Of a stretch of 64,000 bases of DNA, positions 8,772-17,360 are shown piece after piece. Each line of letters opens with the position of its first letter. The stretch's first letter is position 1. The notes under the pieces were generated by a model. That model was not told where the DNA came from. It worked only from the letters and a program-made list of their open reading frames with translations, and did no database searches. Origin of the DNA: an uncultured Eubacterium sp. (GTDB lineage Bacteria; Bacillota; Clostridia; Lachnospirales; Lachnospiraceae); NCBI GenBank assembly GCA_947178105.1, contig CAMWXD010000016.1:1-64000 (forward strand), read 5' to 3'. The position numbers and the translations under genes were made by a program.

Positions 8772-10642
8772 TGTTTGATATTCAGGAAGAATTGAAAAAA
8801 CTCCCGGATCGTCCGGGAGTCTACCTGATGCACGATAAAAACGATTCGATTATTTATGTCGGAAAGGCGGTCAGCCTGAAAAACCGCGTGCGTCAGTATT
8901 TTCGTGCCAGCCACAGAGAGGGGATCCGCAAAGACCAGATGGTATCGCTGATCGACCGTTTTGAATATATTATTACGGACTCTGAGCTGGAAGCGCTTGT
9001 GCTGGAATGCAATTTAATCAAAGAGCATCGCCCGAAATACAATATTCTGCTGAAAGATGACAAGACTTATCCGTATATAAAAGTGACGCTGGGGGAAACT
9101 TACCCCAGGGTCCTTTTTTCGCGTCAGATGAAAAAGGATAAATCCCAGTATTTTGGGCCTTATACGAGCGCGGGGGCGGTAAAGGATACGATCGAGCTGA
9201 TCCGAAAGCTGTATCAGCTCCGCACCTGCAGCAGGCAGCTTCCGCGGGATACAGGCAAAGAGCGCCCGTGCCTGAACTACCATATCCACCAGTGCCTGGC
9301 GCCGTGCCAGGGCTATATTTCGCCGGACGATTACCGTATACGGATTAAAAAGGCGCTGGAATTTCTGAACGGGAATTATAAGCCGGTGCTGGAAGAGCTG
9401 CAACAGAAAATGCAGGCAGCTTCCGCAGAGATGGATTTTGAAAAAGCAATGGAGTACCGTGACCTGATCAACAGCGTACGGCAGGTATCGGAAAAACAGA
9501 AAGTGACAAATTCCGACGGGGAAGACAAGGATATTATTGCACTGGCAAAGGATGAGCGGGATGCGGTTGTCCAGGTGTTTTTTATCCGGGACGGCAGGCT
9601 GATCGGACGGGAGCATTTTTATGTGACGATCGAAACAGGGGATACGACGCAGCAGATTCTGGCGTCGTTTCTCAAGCAGTATTATGCTGGGACGCCGTTT
9701 ATCCCAAGAGAAATCATGTTGCAGACAGCGATTGAGGAAAGCGACGTTATTGCGCAATGGCTGGGCAGCAAGCGCGGGCAGAAGGTCTATATCCGTGTGC
9801 CGCAAAAGGGCATGAAAGAAAAGCTGGTAGACCTGGCGCAGAAAAATGCCAGGCTTGTGTTAAATCAGGATAAAGAGCGGCTAAAGCGGGAAGAAGGCAG
9901 GACGATCGGGGCAATGAAGGAGATTGCGGGCATACTGGGAATGTCCGGGATCAGCCGTGTGGAAGCCTACGATATTTCGAATACAAATGGATTTGAGAGC
10001 GTTGGCTCGATGATTGTATATGAAAAAGGAAAGCCCTGCCGCAGCGATTACCGTAAATTTAAGCTGCGTACGGTAGCGGGGCCGGATGATTACGCGTCCA
10101 TGCATGAGGTATTGACGCGCCGGTTTACGCATGGTATGGAAGAGCGCAGGGAACGGGCAGAAAAAAATCTGGAGGATGCATATGGCAGCTTTACAAAGTT
10201 TCCAGATTTGATTATGATGGACGGCGGGCGCGGGCAGGTGAACATTGCCCTGCAAGTGTTGGAGGAGCTGCATTTGTCTATTCCGGTGTGCGGGATGGTC
10301 AAAGATGATTTCCACCGTACAAGGGGCCTGTATTTCCAGAATGTGGAGCTGCCAATCGACCGGAATTCCGAAGGATTTAAGCTGATTACGAGGATTCAGG
10401 ATGAGGCGCACAGGTTTGCCATAGAATATCACCGATCGCTGCGCAGCAAGGAGCAGGTGCATTCTGTATTGGACGATATCGAGGGGATCGGGCCGGCAAG
10501 GCGCAAAGCGCTGATGCGCCATTTCCAGTCGATTGACGCGATACGTACGGCGACAGTCGAGCAGTTATGCGAGGCAGACAGCATGAACGAGAAGGCGGCG
10601 CAGGCAGTGTACCGGTATTTCCGGGAACCAAAGGAATCGTGA
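8771..10642 (+). CDS. uvrC: Excinuclease ABC subunit C
   Basis: Nuclease of UvrABC nucleotide excision repair that makes both incisions around a lesion. The 623-aa protein opens with the GIY-YIG domain ([18 protein letters not shown]; catalytic Tyr/Arg/Glu region through [19 protein letters not shown]). It has a UVR helix ([12 protein letters not shown], about 220-232) that contacts UvrB. The RNase H-like endonuclease domain carries VEAYDISN and [11 protein letters not shown], and C-terminal helix-hairpin-helix motifs include [16 protein letters not shown]. The start ATG overlaps the ftsH stop (TAATG) with AAGGAA upstream, so translation is probably coupled. No uvrA or uvrB lies in the window. 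Confidence 0.97.
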   Translation: MFDIQEELKKLPDRPGVYLMHDKNDSIIYVGKAVSLKNRVRQYFRASHREGIRKDQMVSLIDRFEYIITDSELEALVLECNLIKEHRPKYNILLKDDKTYPYIKVTLGETYPRVLFSRQMKKDKSQYFGPYTSAGAVKDTIELIRKLYQLRTCSRQLPRDTGKERPCLNYHIHQCLAPCQGYISPDDYRIRIKKALEFLNGNYKPVLEELQQKMQAASAEMDFEKAMEYRDLINSVRQVSEKQKVTNSDGEDKDIIALAKDERDAVVQVFFIRDGRLIGREHFYVTIETGDTTQQILASFLKQYYAGTPFIPREIMLQTAIEESDVIAQWLGSKRGQKVYIRVPQKGMKEKLVDLAQKNARLVLNQDKERLKREEGRTIGAMKEIAGILGMSGISRVEAYDISNTNGFESVGSMIVYEKGKPCRSDYRKFKLRTVAGPDDYASMHEVLTRRFTHGMEERRERAEKNLEDAYGSFTKFPDLIMMDGGRGQVNIALQVLEELHLSIPVCGMVKDDFHRTRGLYFQNVELPIDRNSEGFKLITRIQDEAHRFAIEYHRSLRSKEQVHSVLDDIEGIGPARRKALMRHFQSIDAIRTATVEQLCEADSMNEKAAQAVYRYFREPKES

Positions 10643-10659
10643 CAGATTACGTATAAAGA

Positions 10660-10688
10660 TTGCCGTTCTTGGAAATATGTGATACACT
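10660..10688 (+). promoter_or_regulatory. Candidate promoter of the hprK cluster
   Basis: TTGCCG (10660-10665), 17 bp, TACACT (10683-10688), 54 bp before the hprK ATG. Both boxes deviate from consensus, so confidence is moderate. Confidence 0.5.
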
Positions 10689-10742
10689 AAAACCATCAGG
10701 AAATAGAAAATGATGCTCCATGCACAGGAAAGGAGATTAAGT

Positions 10743-11672
10743 ATGAAGGGTGTCAATGTACAGCGGTTTGCCGATCTGTTTCAGATGAAAAATTTGACAA
10801 CAGAGATTGACCTGAGCATCCGCGAGATAACCGTATCCGAAATTAACCGGCCTGCACTGCAGTTTTGCGGCTATTTTGAATATTTTCCAAAAGAACGCGT
10901 CCAGATTGTCGGTATGGTGGAATACGCATATTTACGGCAATTAAATGAACAAAAGAGGACGGAAGCCATTGAGGCGTTTTTTTCCTATGATATCCCCTGT
11001 ATCGTATTTTGCCGCGGGCTGATCCCGGAGGGGAATTTTCTGGAGATCGCAAGAAAGCATAACGTTGCTGTCCTCAGTACGGAGCGCAAGACGTCCAGTA
11101 TTACGGCGGAGATTATCCGTGTCTTAAACGAAGAACTGGCGCCGTGCATTACGATTCACGGGGTGCTCGTAGATGTCTACGGCGAAGGGCTGCTGATTAT
11201 GGGCGAAAGCGGGATCGGAAAGAGCGAGACGGCGCTGGAGCTGATTCGGCGCGGACACCGTCTTGTGACAGATGATGTGGTGGAGATCCGCAAGATTAAC
11301 GAGCGCACACTGATTGGCACTTCGCCGGATATTACCCGCTATTTTATAGAATTGCGCGGGATCGGCATTATTGATGTAAAAGCATTGTACGGCGTGGAAT
11401 GTGTGAAGGAAAAGCAGAATATCGATCTGGTCATCAAGCTGGAGGACTGGAAAAAGGACAATGAGTATGACAGAATGGGGCTGGAGCAGGAATATACAGA
11501 GTTTCTCGGCACCAAGGTCGTATGCCATTCCCTGCCGATCCGTCCGGGGCGGAACCTGGCGCTGATCTGCGAAGCGGCGGCAGTAAACCACAGGCAGAAA
11601 AAGATGGGCTACAATGCGGCGAAGGAATTGTGCCGCCGTGTACAGGAAAATCTTTCCAAGGACAATTCTTAA
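10743..11672 (+). CDS. hprK: HPr kinase/phosphorylase
   Basis: Phosphorylates Ser46 of HPr when glycolytic intermediates are high and reverses it when phosphate is high, so it sets carbon catabolite repression in Firmicutes. The 309-aa protein has the N-terminal HPrK domain, then Walker A GESGIGKS (154-161) and the family signature LRGIGIIDVKALYGV. The ATG at 10743 has AAAGGAGA upstream; an in-frame ATG at 10710 does not. Neither HPr (ptsH) nor Crh is encoded nearby, although they often neighbour this cluster. Confidence 0.96.
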   Translation: MKGVNVQRFADLFQMKNLTTEIDLSIREITVSEINRPALQFCGYFEYFPKERVQIVGMVEYAYLRQLNEQKRTEAIEAFFSYDIPCIVFCRGLIPEGNFLEIARKHNVAVLSTERKTSSITAEIIRVLNEELAPCITIHGVLVDVYGEGLLIMGESGIGKSETALELIRRGHRLVTDDVVEIRKINERTLIGTSPDITRYFIELRGIGIIDVKALYGVECVKEKQNIDLVIKLEDWKKDNEYDRMGLEQEYTEFLGTKVVCHSLPIRPGRNLALICEAAAVNHRQKKMGYNAAKELCRRVQENLSKDNS

Positions 11673-11726
11673 TATTTTATCATGCATGTTTTTTATGAAA
11701 ATAATTGTGAAAATGGAGAAGCAGAT

Positions 11727-13136
11727 ATGGACAGAAAAAATGCGTGGGAAAAATACCCACAGGATCAGCGTGATACGATCATGCAGTTTAGTGAAAAATA
11801 CAGGCAGTTTATTTCCGGCTGCAAGACGGAGCGTGAGTGCACTGCAAAATTTGTGCATATGGCAAAAAACGCAGGATTTTCAGATATAGAAGAGATCGTG
11901 GCATCCGGGGAGGCGTTAAAGCCGGGCGACAAAGTATATGCCGTCAATAAGGGGAAAGGGCTTGCGATGTATGTGGTCGGTCGCGAGCCGATCGAGAAGG
12001 GGATGCATATTTTAGGCGCGCATATAGACTCTCCGCGCCTGGATTTAAAACAGAACCCGCTGTATGAAGATACGGAAATGGCAATGTTTGATACCCATTA
12101 TTACGGCGGTGTCAAAAAGTACCAGTGGGTAGCGCTTCCGCTCGCGCTGCATGGCGTATTTGTAAAAAAGGACGGCACGGTGATCCCGGTCAGCGTCGGG
12201 GATAAGCCGGGCGACCCGGTGTTCGGCGTCAGCGACCTGCTGATCCATCTCGCAGGGGAGCAGATGGAGAAAAAAGCGTCCAAAGTCATCGAAGGGGAAA
12301 ACCTGGATTTGCTGATCGGCAGCATTCCGGCGCCGAAGGATGCGCAGCAGGCAGAAGGCGAGGATGTGGTAAAAGACCGTGTCAAGGCAAATATCCTGCA
12401 TATTTTGGAAAAGGAATACCAGATCGAAGAAGAAGATTTTATCTCTGCGGAGATCGAAGTCGTTCCGGCAGGCGAAGCGAGGGATTATGGATTTGACCGC
12501 AGCATGATTATGGGATACGGGCATGACGACAGGGTTTGTGCTTATCCTTCTTTTATGGCAATGCTGGATTTGCAGGAAGCGCCGGAGTATACGGGCGTAT
12601 GCCTTTTGGTAGATAAGGAAGAGGTTGGCAGCGTCGGCTCGACAGGCATGAAGTCCCGCTTTTTTGAAAATATGACGGCGGAAGTCATGCAGGCGGCAGG
12701 ACAGTACAGCGAGCTGGCGCTGCGCCGTGCGCTGGCTGCCTCTAAAGTGCTTTCTTCTGATGTCAGCGCCGCGTTTGACCCGAATTTTGCATCTGTCTCA
12801 GATAAGAAAAATGCAGCTTATTTTGGAAAAGGGCTTGTATTTAACAAGTTTACAGGCGCGAGGGGAAAATCTGGTTCCAATGACGCAAACCCGGAATATA
12901 TTGCGCGCCTGCGTGAGATTTTAGACCGCAATGATGTGGCGTTTCAGACCGCAGAGCTTGGAAAGGTAGACCAGGGAGGCGGCGGGACGATAGCGTTTAT
13001 CCTGGCAGAATATGGAATGGAAGTGATCGACAGCGGGGTTGCGGTGCTCAATATGCACGCGCCTTGGGAGATTGTCAGCAAGGTGGATCTGTATGAGGCT
13101 TACCGCGGCTATAAAGTCTTTCTGGAGGAAGCATAG
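11727..13136 (+). CDS. M18-family aminopeptidase
   Basis: A cytosolic di-zinc aminopeptidase of the M18 (aspartyl aminopeptidase / aminopeptidase I) family that removes N-terminal residues, often acidic ones. The metal and catalytic motifs can be read: HILGAHIDSPR (first His ligand and catalytic Asp), GHDDRVCA (bridging Asp), DKEEVGSVGSTG (catalytic Glu and ligand) and NMHAPWE (last His). The 469 aa from ATG 11727 match the family. That start has GGAGAAG upstream, while the in-frame ATG at 11682 has nothing. It sits between hprK and murB, which is not the order I expect for this cluster. Substrate preference is not visible. Confidence 0.9.
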   Translation: MDRKNAWEKYPQDQRDTIMQFSEKYRQFISGCKTERECTAKFVHMAKNAGFSDIEEIVASGEALKPGDKVYAVNKGKGLAMYVVGREPIEKGMHILGAHIDSPRLDLKQNPLYEDTEMAMFDTHYYGGVKKYQWVALPLALHGVFVKKDGTVIPVSVGDKPGDPVFGVSDLLIHLAGEQMEKKASKVIEGENLDLLIGSIPAPKDAQQAEGEDVVKDRVKANILHILEKEYQIEEEDFISAEIEVVPAGEARDYGFDRSMIMGYGHDDRVCAYPSFMAMLDLQEAPEYTGVCLLVDKEEVGSVGSTGMKSRFFENMTAEVMQAAGQYSELALRRALAASKVLSSDVSAAFDPNFASVSDKKNAAYFGKGLVFNKFTGARGKSGSNDANPEYIARLREILDRNDVAFQTAELGKVDQGGGGTIAFILAEYGMEVIDSGVAVLNMHAPWEIVSKVDLYEAYRGYKVFLEEA

Positions 13137-13139
13137 AAA

Positions 13140-14072
13140 GTGGCAGGAATGGAAAAATCAGTATTTTATAAGCAGCTATGCAGCGTTTTAGCCAAAGATC
13201 AGATCTTATGTGACGAACCGATGAGCCGCCATACGACCTTCCGTGCCGGAGGAGCCGCGGATTTTTATGTGACGCCGCGTGTGGAGCAGGTAGCGGAGGT
13301 CTTGGCGCTCTGCAAAAAAGAAGCGGTTGCGTGCCAGGTCATCGGCAATGGCAGCAACCTGCTTGTCGGGGATCTGGGGATCCGCGGAGTGGTGCTTGCG
13401 TTTGCAAAACAGGCTGCTGCTGTCCAGGCGGAGGGCTGCTGTGTGCGTGCGCAGGCAGGGGCGCTGCTGTCGCAGGCAGCCGGCGCAGCCTGGAAGGCAG
13501 GGCTTGGCGGGCTGGAATTTGCAGCCGGGATACCGGGTTCCGTCGGCGGCGCTGTCGTAATGAACGCAGGGGCTTATGGCGGCGAGTGCAAGGATGTGCT
13601 GCGGCAGGTGACGGCGCTGACGCAGGAGGGAGAGGTTGTAACGCTTCGGAACACGGAGCTTGCGCTGTCGTACCGCCATAGCTGCATCCCGGAGCGCGGG
13701 CTGACTGTGCTGGAAGCAGAGTTTGCATTGCAGCCAAAGCCGCAGGAGGAGATTCTTGCCCTGATGGACGACTTAAAAAAGCGCAGGGCACAGAAGCAGC
13801 CGCTGGAATATCCAAGCGCAGGCAGTACGTTTAAGCGCCCGGAGGGTTTTTTTGCAGGAAAGCTGATTATGGAGGCAGGCTTGGCGGGAGCTGCCGTCGG
13901 CGGTGCCAAAGTATCCGAAAAACACTGCGGATTTGTCATTAATGCCGGCAATGCGTCTGCATCCGAGATCCTGGCGCTGATACGGAAAGTCCAAACAAGG
14001 GTGTTTGAGCATTCGGGCGTAAAGCTGGAGATGGAAGTAAAATGCATGGGAGAATTTAAACAGGAGCTGTAG
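13140..14072 (+). CDS. murB: UDP-N-acetylenolpyruvoylglucosamine reductase
   Basis: FAD enzyme that uses NADPH to reduce UDP-GlcNAc-enolpyruvate to UDP-MurNAc, the second committed step of peptidoglycan synthesis. The FAD-binding domain shows RHTTFRAGGAADF, GNGSNLLVGD and GLEFAAGIPGSVGGAVVMNAGAYGGE-type blocks. The C-terminal substrate domain has YPSAGSTFKRP and HCGFVINAGNASA. The 310 aa are typical for the short (type IIb) Firmicutes form. GGAGGAA at 13124-13130 is best spaced for GTG 13140; ATG 13149 is an alternative. It begins three bases after the peptidase stop. Confidence 0.95.
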   Translation: MAGMEKSVFYKQLCSVLAKDQILCDEPMSRHTTFRAGGAADFYVTPRVEQVAEVLALCKKEAVACQVIGNGSNLLVGDLGIRGVVLAFAKQAAAVQAEGCCVRAQAGALLSQAAGAAWKAGLGGLEFAAGIPGSVGGAVVMNAGAYGGECKDVLRQVTALTQEGEVVTLRNTELALSYRHSCIPERGLTVLEAEFALQPKPQEEILALMDDLKKRRAQKQPLEYPSAGSTFKRPEGFFAGKLIMEAGLAGAAVGGAKVSEKHCGFVINAGNASASEILALIRKVQTRVFEHSGVKLEMEVKCMGEFKQEL

Positions 14073-14128
14073 CCGAATCACGTGTTGTTCCGATCAGGCA
14101 GCAGTAGAACAGAAAGGGGGAGTTTGTT

Positions 14129-15028
14129 ATGCGTTTTGTAATATTAACAGGAATATCAGGAGCAGGGAAAAGCACAGCGTTAAAAATGATGGAAGATATG
14201 GGATATTATTGCGTGGATAATCTTCCGATTCTATTGATCGAACGGTTTTACGAGCTGTCAGACAATGCAAGCGCCGAGCTGCAAAAGGTTGCGGTAGGCA
14301 TTGACGTCAGGAACGGGCAAAACCTGAATGAAATGCAGGATGTGTTAAAGCGGCTTCGCGCAGAGGGCAGGAAATTTGAGATCCTGTTTTTGGATTCGGA
14401 CGATCCTGTGCTGGTAAAGCGTTACAAGGAGACGAGGCGAAGCCATCCGCTCGCGCAGGGGGAGCGCGTGGATAAAGGCATTGGCAGAGAGCGGGAGCAG
14501 CTTCGGTTTTTAAAAGAAAATGCGGATTATATCATTGATACCAGCCGGCTGCTGACCAGGGAGTTAAAAGTAGAGCTGGAAAAAATCTTTGTAAACAACA
14601 AGGAATACAAAAACCTGTTTGTAACTGTACTGTCGTTTGGCTTTAAATACGGGATACCGGCGGATTCCGATTTGGTGTTTGATGTCCGTTTTCTGCCGAA
14701 TCCGTATTATGTGGAAGGGCTGCGGCTAAAAAACGGCAACGACAAGGAGATCCAGGAGTTTGTCCTGCAATATGAAGAAGCGCATGTGTTTTTGGATAAG
14801 CTGGAAGATATGATCCGGTTTTTGATTCCTAATTATATTGCAGAGGGGAAAAACCAGTTGGTTATCAGCATTGGATGCACCGGCGGGAAACATCGTTCGG
14901 TTACGCTGGCAGGCGAGCTGTACCAGAGGCTTTCCCACGTTCCTGAAAATGCGAAGAAAAATACGGTGCCGAATTATGGGCTAAAGATCGAGCACAGGGA
15001 TATTTTAAAAGATACACAGCACAGATAG
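14129..15028 (+). CDS. rapZ: RNase adapter / nucleotide-binding protein RapZ (YvcJ)
   Basis: A 299-aa P-loop NTPase with GISGAGKS at residues 8-15, the DNLP motif and the C-terminal IGCTGGKHRSV block characteristic of RapZ/YvcJ. In Gammaproteobacteria RapZ senses GlcN6P metabolism through small RNAs; in Firmicutes YvcJ binds and hydrolyses nucleotides with a less defined role. AAAGGGGGAG precedes the ATG. It lies between murB and whiA. The usual middle gene of this cluster, yvcK (mgfK), is missing. Confidence 0.95.
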   Translation: MRFVILTGISGAGKSTALKMMEDMGYYCVDNLPILLIERFYELSDNASAELQKVAVGIDVRNGQNLNEMQDVLKRLRAEGRKFEILFLDSDDPVLVKRYKETRRSHPLAQGERVDKGIGREREQLRFLKENADYIIDTSRLLTRELKVELEKIFVNNKEYKNLFVTVLSFGFKYGIPADSDLVFDVRFLPNPYYVEGLRLKNGNDKEIQEFVLQYEEAHVFLDKLEDMIRFLIPNYIAEGKNQLVISIGCTGGKHRSVTLAGELYQRLSHVPENAKKNTVPNYGLKIEHRDILKDTQHR

Positions 15029-15050
15029 GCACGGCACGGATAGGTGGCTT

Positions 15051-15998
15051 ATGTCGTTTTCAAGTGAAGTAAAAAAAGAGCTGCTTGCCGTGGAGGTAAA
15101 GCAAAGGCATTGCCAGCTTGCAGAGCTGGCGGCTTTGCTGAGCGGCAGCGGGGAGGCAGTGATACAGGATGGGCAGATGCGTGTAGCGCTGATGACGGAA
15201 AATGAGCAGGCTGCTGTCCGATATGCCAGGCTGCTGCAGCAGGCAGGCGGCATTGCCGCGCAGGTTACGCATACCAAACAGAAAAGCGCATATCGTGTGG
15301 AGCTGTCCGATGAGGAAGCGGTGGAAAAGCTGTTTCTGATGCTGAGGATCATCGGCAGCGACGGGCGGATGCGCAAAGACCTGACGCTGGCGGACGGGCT
15401 GCTGCTGCAAAAAAGCTGCTGCAAACGGGCTTTTTTGCGGGGCGCGTTTCTGGCGGGAGGGTCGATCAGCAATCCGAAGAAGTCCTATCATTTTGAGATT
15501 GTATGCTGCGGGCAGGCAAAAGCAGAGCAGGTCAGGGAACAGCTTGGCTGCTTTGGGCTGGATGCAAGAATTGTCTCCAGAAAAAAGCATGAAGTCGTAT
15601 ATTTGAAAGAGGGCTCGCAGATCGTGGATGCACTGAATATTATGGGCGCGCATACCGCGTTGATGGATCTGGAAAATGTCAGGATTATCAAGGAAATGCG
15701 CAATGATATCAACCGTATCGTCAACTGCGAGACAGCAAATATTAATAAAACCGTACACGCGGCATACCGCCAGCAGGAGGCAATCCGCTATCTCAGCAGG
15801 CAGGGGCTTCTAAAGGAGCTGCCCAGGCAGCTTCAGGAGATCGCAGCGCTTCGGATGGAATATCCGCAGGCAACGATACAGGAGCTTGGCGGATACTGCT
15901 GTCCCCCGGTAGGCAAGTCCGGGGTGAATCACAGGCTGCGCCGGTTAGAAGAGGCGGCACAAAAGGCAGGCTATGGAAAAAGGGATGATCAGTCATGA
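15051..15998 (+). CDS. whiA: DNA-binding protein WhiA
   Basis: A 315-aa WhiA with an N-terminal LAGLIDADG homing-endonuclease-like fold (FLRGAFLAGGSISNP) and a C-terminal helix-turn-helix (SRQGLLKELPRQLQEIAALR, then GVNHRLRRLEE). WhiA controls sporulation division genes in Streptomyces and affects division and chromosome segregation in Bacillus. It follows rapZ by 22 bp. Its TGA overlaps the ATG of the lipid kinase by four bases, so the two are probably translationally coupled. Confidence 0.95.
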   Translation: MSFSSEVKKELLAVEVKQRHCQLAELAALLSGSGEAVIQDGQMRVALMTENEQAAVRYARLLQQAGGIAAQVTHTKQKSAYRVELSDEEAVEKLFLMLRIIGSDGRMRKDLTLADGLLLQKSCCKRAFLRGAFLAGGSISNPKKSYHFEIVCCGQAKAEQVREQLGCFGLDARIVSRKKHEVVYLKEGSQIVDALNIMGAHTALMDLENVRIIKEMRNDINRIVNCETANINKTVHAAYRQQEAIRYLSRQGLLKELPRQLQEIAALRMEYPQATIQELGGYCCPPVGKSGVNHRLRRLEEAAQKAGYGKRDDQS

Positions 15999-16894
15999 AA
16001 AAATTGTTGTTTGTATATAATGCGCACGCTGGAAAAGCTGCGATTCGGTCAAAGCTGGCAGATATTATTGATATGATGGTAAAAAGAGAGTACCAGGTTA
16101 CGGTTCATCCGACACAGTGGAGCGGAGACGCGACAGATGTAGTCGAGCAAGAAAGCGCGGAATATGACCTGGTCGTATGCAGCGGCGGAGATGGCACGTT
16201 AGATGAAGTCGTGACCGGGATGATGCGTGTGGAAGAAAAAAAGCCGATCGGGTATATCCCGATGGGCAGTACGAATGATTTTGCCAATTCACTGAAGCTG
16301 CCGAAAAATGTCCACAAGGCTGCTGAAATTGCACTGGACGGGCAGCGGTTTGCATGTGATGTAGGCAGGTTTAATGACAACAGCTTTATTTATGTAGCGG
16401 CATTTGGGATTTTTACAGAGGTGTCTTATCAGACCAACCAGGAGTTAAAAAACCTGCTCGGACATGCGGCGTATATATTGGAAGGGGCGAAAAGCCTGCT
16501 GGATATCGAAGCTTATAATATGCGTGTGGAATACGAGGATGTAGTGCTGGAAGGGGACTTTATTTATGGAATGGTGTCGAACTCCATTTCGGTCGGCGGG
16601 TTTAAGCAGATTGCCGGAAAAAATGTGCTGCTGGACGACGGCGTATTTGAAGTGACGCTGATTAAGCATCCGAAAAATCCGTTGGAGCTGAATGAAATCG
16701 TTACATCATTGCTTACAAGAGTAGACAATACAGACTTGATTTATTCATTTAAAACAGGGCAGATCCGGTTTTACGCACAAAAAGAAGTGCCTTGGACGCT
16801 CGACGGAGAATACGGCGGGGCACATACGCAGACGGTAATTAAAAACTGGCATCAGGCTGTTGAGATTATGGTGAAGGCGGCGGAGGAAGCATAA
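15995..16894 (+). CDS. Diacylglycerol kinase family lipid kinase
   Basis: A 299-aa protein of the DAGK catalytic/YegS-DgkB family. It has the nucleotide-binding GGDGT at residues 64-68, GSTNDFANSL, and the C-terminal lobe with LDGE in WTLDGEYGG. Such enzymes phosphorylate diacylglycerol or related lipids at the membrane face, in Firmicutes mainly to recycle diacylglycerol from teichoic acid synthesis. Whether this one is DgkB or another lipid kinase cannot be decided by reading. ATGA overlap with whiA. A GC-rich stem spanning its last codons (GGCGGCGG 16876-16883 with CCGCCGC 16895-16901) may serve as an end structure towards the convergent gene. Confidence 0.88.
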   Translation: MKKLLFVYNAHAGKAAIRSKLADIIDMMVKREYQVTVHPTQWSGDATDVVEQESAEYDLVVCSGGDGTLDEVVTGMMRVEEKKPIGYIPMGSTNDFANSLKLPKNVHKAAEIALDGQRFACDVGRFNDNSFIYVAAFGIFTEVSYQTNQELKNLLGHAAYILEGAKSLLDIEAYNMRVEYEDVVLEGDFIYGMVSNSISVGGFKQIAGKNVLLDDGVFEVTLIKHPKNPLELNEIVTSLLTRVDNTDLIYSFKTGQIRFYAQKEVPWTLDGEYGGAHTQTVIKNWHQAVEIMVKAAEEA

Positions 16895-16903
16895 CCGCCG
16901 CTG

Positions 16904-17224
16904 CTACATAAAATTTTTGTAATTATTGGCAAAGAGGGCGCGGTTGATGGCACGTGTATCCGTAGTTGGAAGTTCTGTATAATTTCCGTCTAAAATATAC
17001 TTGATTTTTTCCTTGCTCATACCGGTATCCCTTGCCACGGTCAGGAGAGGGGCTGCTCCGTGCGTTCTGAAATATTCTTTGATCACGCCGTAATCATCCA
17101 GCAATTCCTTGCCGCAGTTGACGCACAGGTAGCGGCCGATTCCCCGGTATTCCAGTTCACCTCCGCATGAATCACATTGCTCAGGCTTGTTAAAAGTGAT
17201 TTTTTCTAAACCGCGTAGTTCCAT
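16904..17224 (-). CDS. Small zinc-ribbon / HTH protein
   Basis: A 106-aa protein with an N-terminal zinc ribbon (CDSCGGE...CVNCGKE). A MerR/YvyF-like helical segment follows (IKEYFRTHGAAPLLTVARDTGMSKEKIKYIL, read in parts), ending in an ill-defined tail. GGGGGAAAAACT precedes the ATG. It is divergent from the MATE pump gene at 17361, so one plausible role is control of that pump, but this is inference from position only. It shares design with the protein at 3196-3609. Confidence 0.7.
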   Translation of the reverse strand: MELRGLEKITFNKPEQCDSCGGELEYRGIGRYLCVNCGKELLDDYGVIKEYFRTHGAAPLLTVARDTGMSKEKIKYILDGNYTELPTTDTRAINRALFANNYKNFM

Positions 17225-17291
17225 AGTTTTTCCCCCGAATATAGATTGGTCATAATAGTTTTATCGCAAAATTTTTATGAATATATATGAC

Positions 17292-17319
17292 ATTATATCG
17301 AAAATCTGGAAAAAATCAA
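17292..17319 (-). promoter_or_regulatory. Promoter of the zinc-ribbon gene
   Basis: On the minus strand TTGATT (17319-17314), 16 bp, TATAAT (17297-17292). The same interval must also carry the plus-strand promoter of the MATE gene, for which only a TATAAT (17320-17325) is clear; the two regions abut. Confidence 0.6.
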
Positions 17320-17360
17320 TATAATATCTGAAAGAATAAAGCAAAAAAGGAGAAGGCATT

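Noticed and set aside
13331-14081. Several open frames on both strands across murB
   Set aside because: They are GC-rich shadows of a confidently identified gene and have no ribosome sites.
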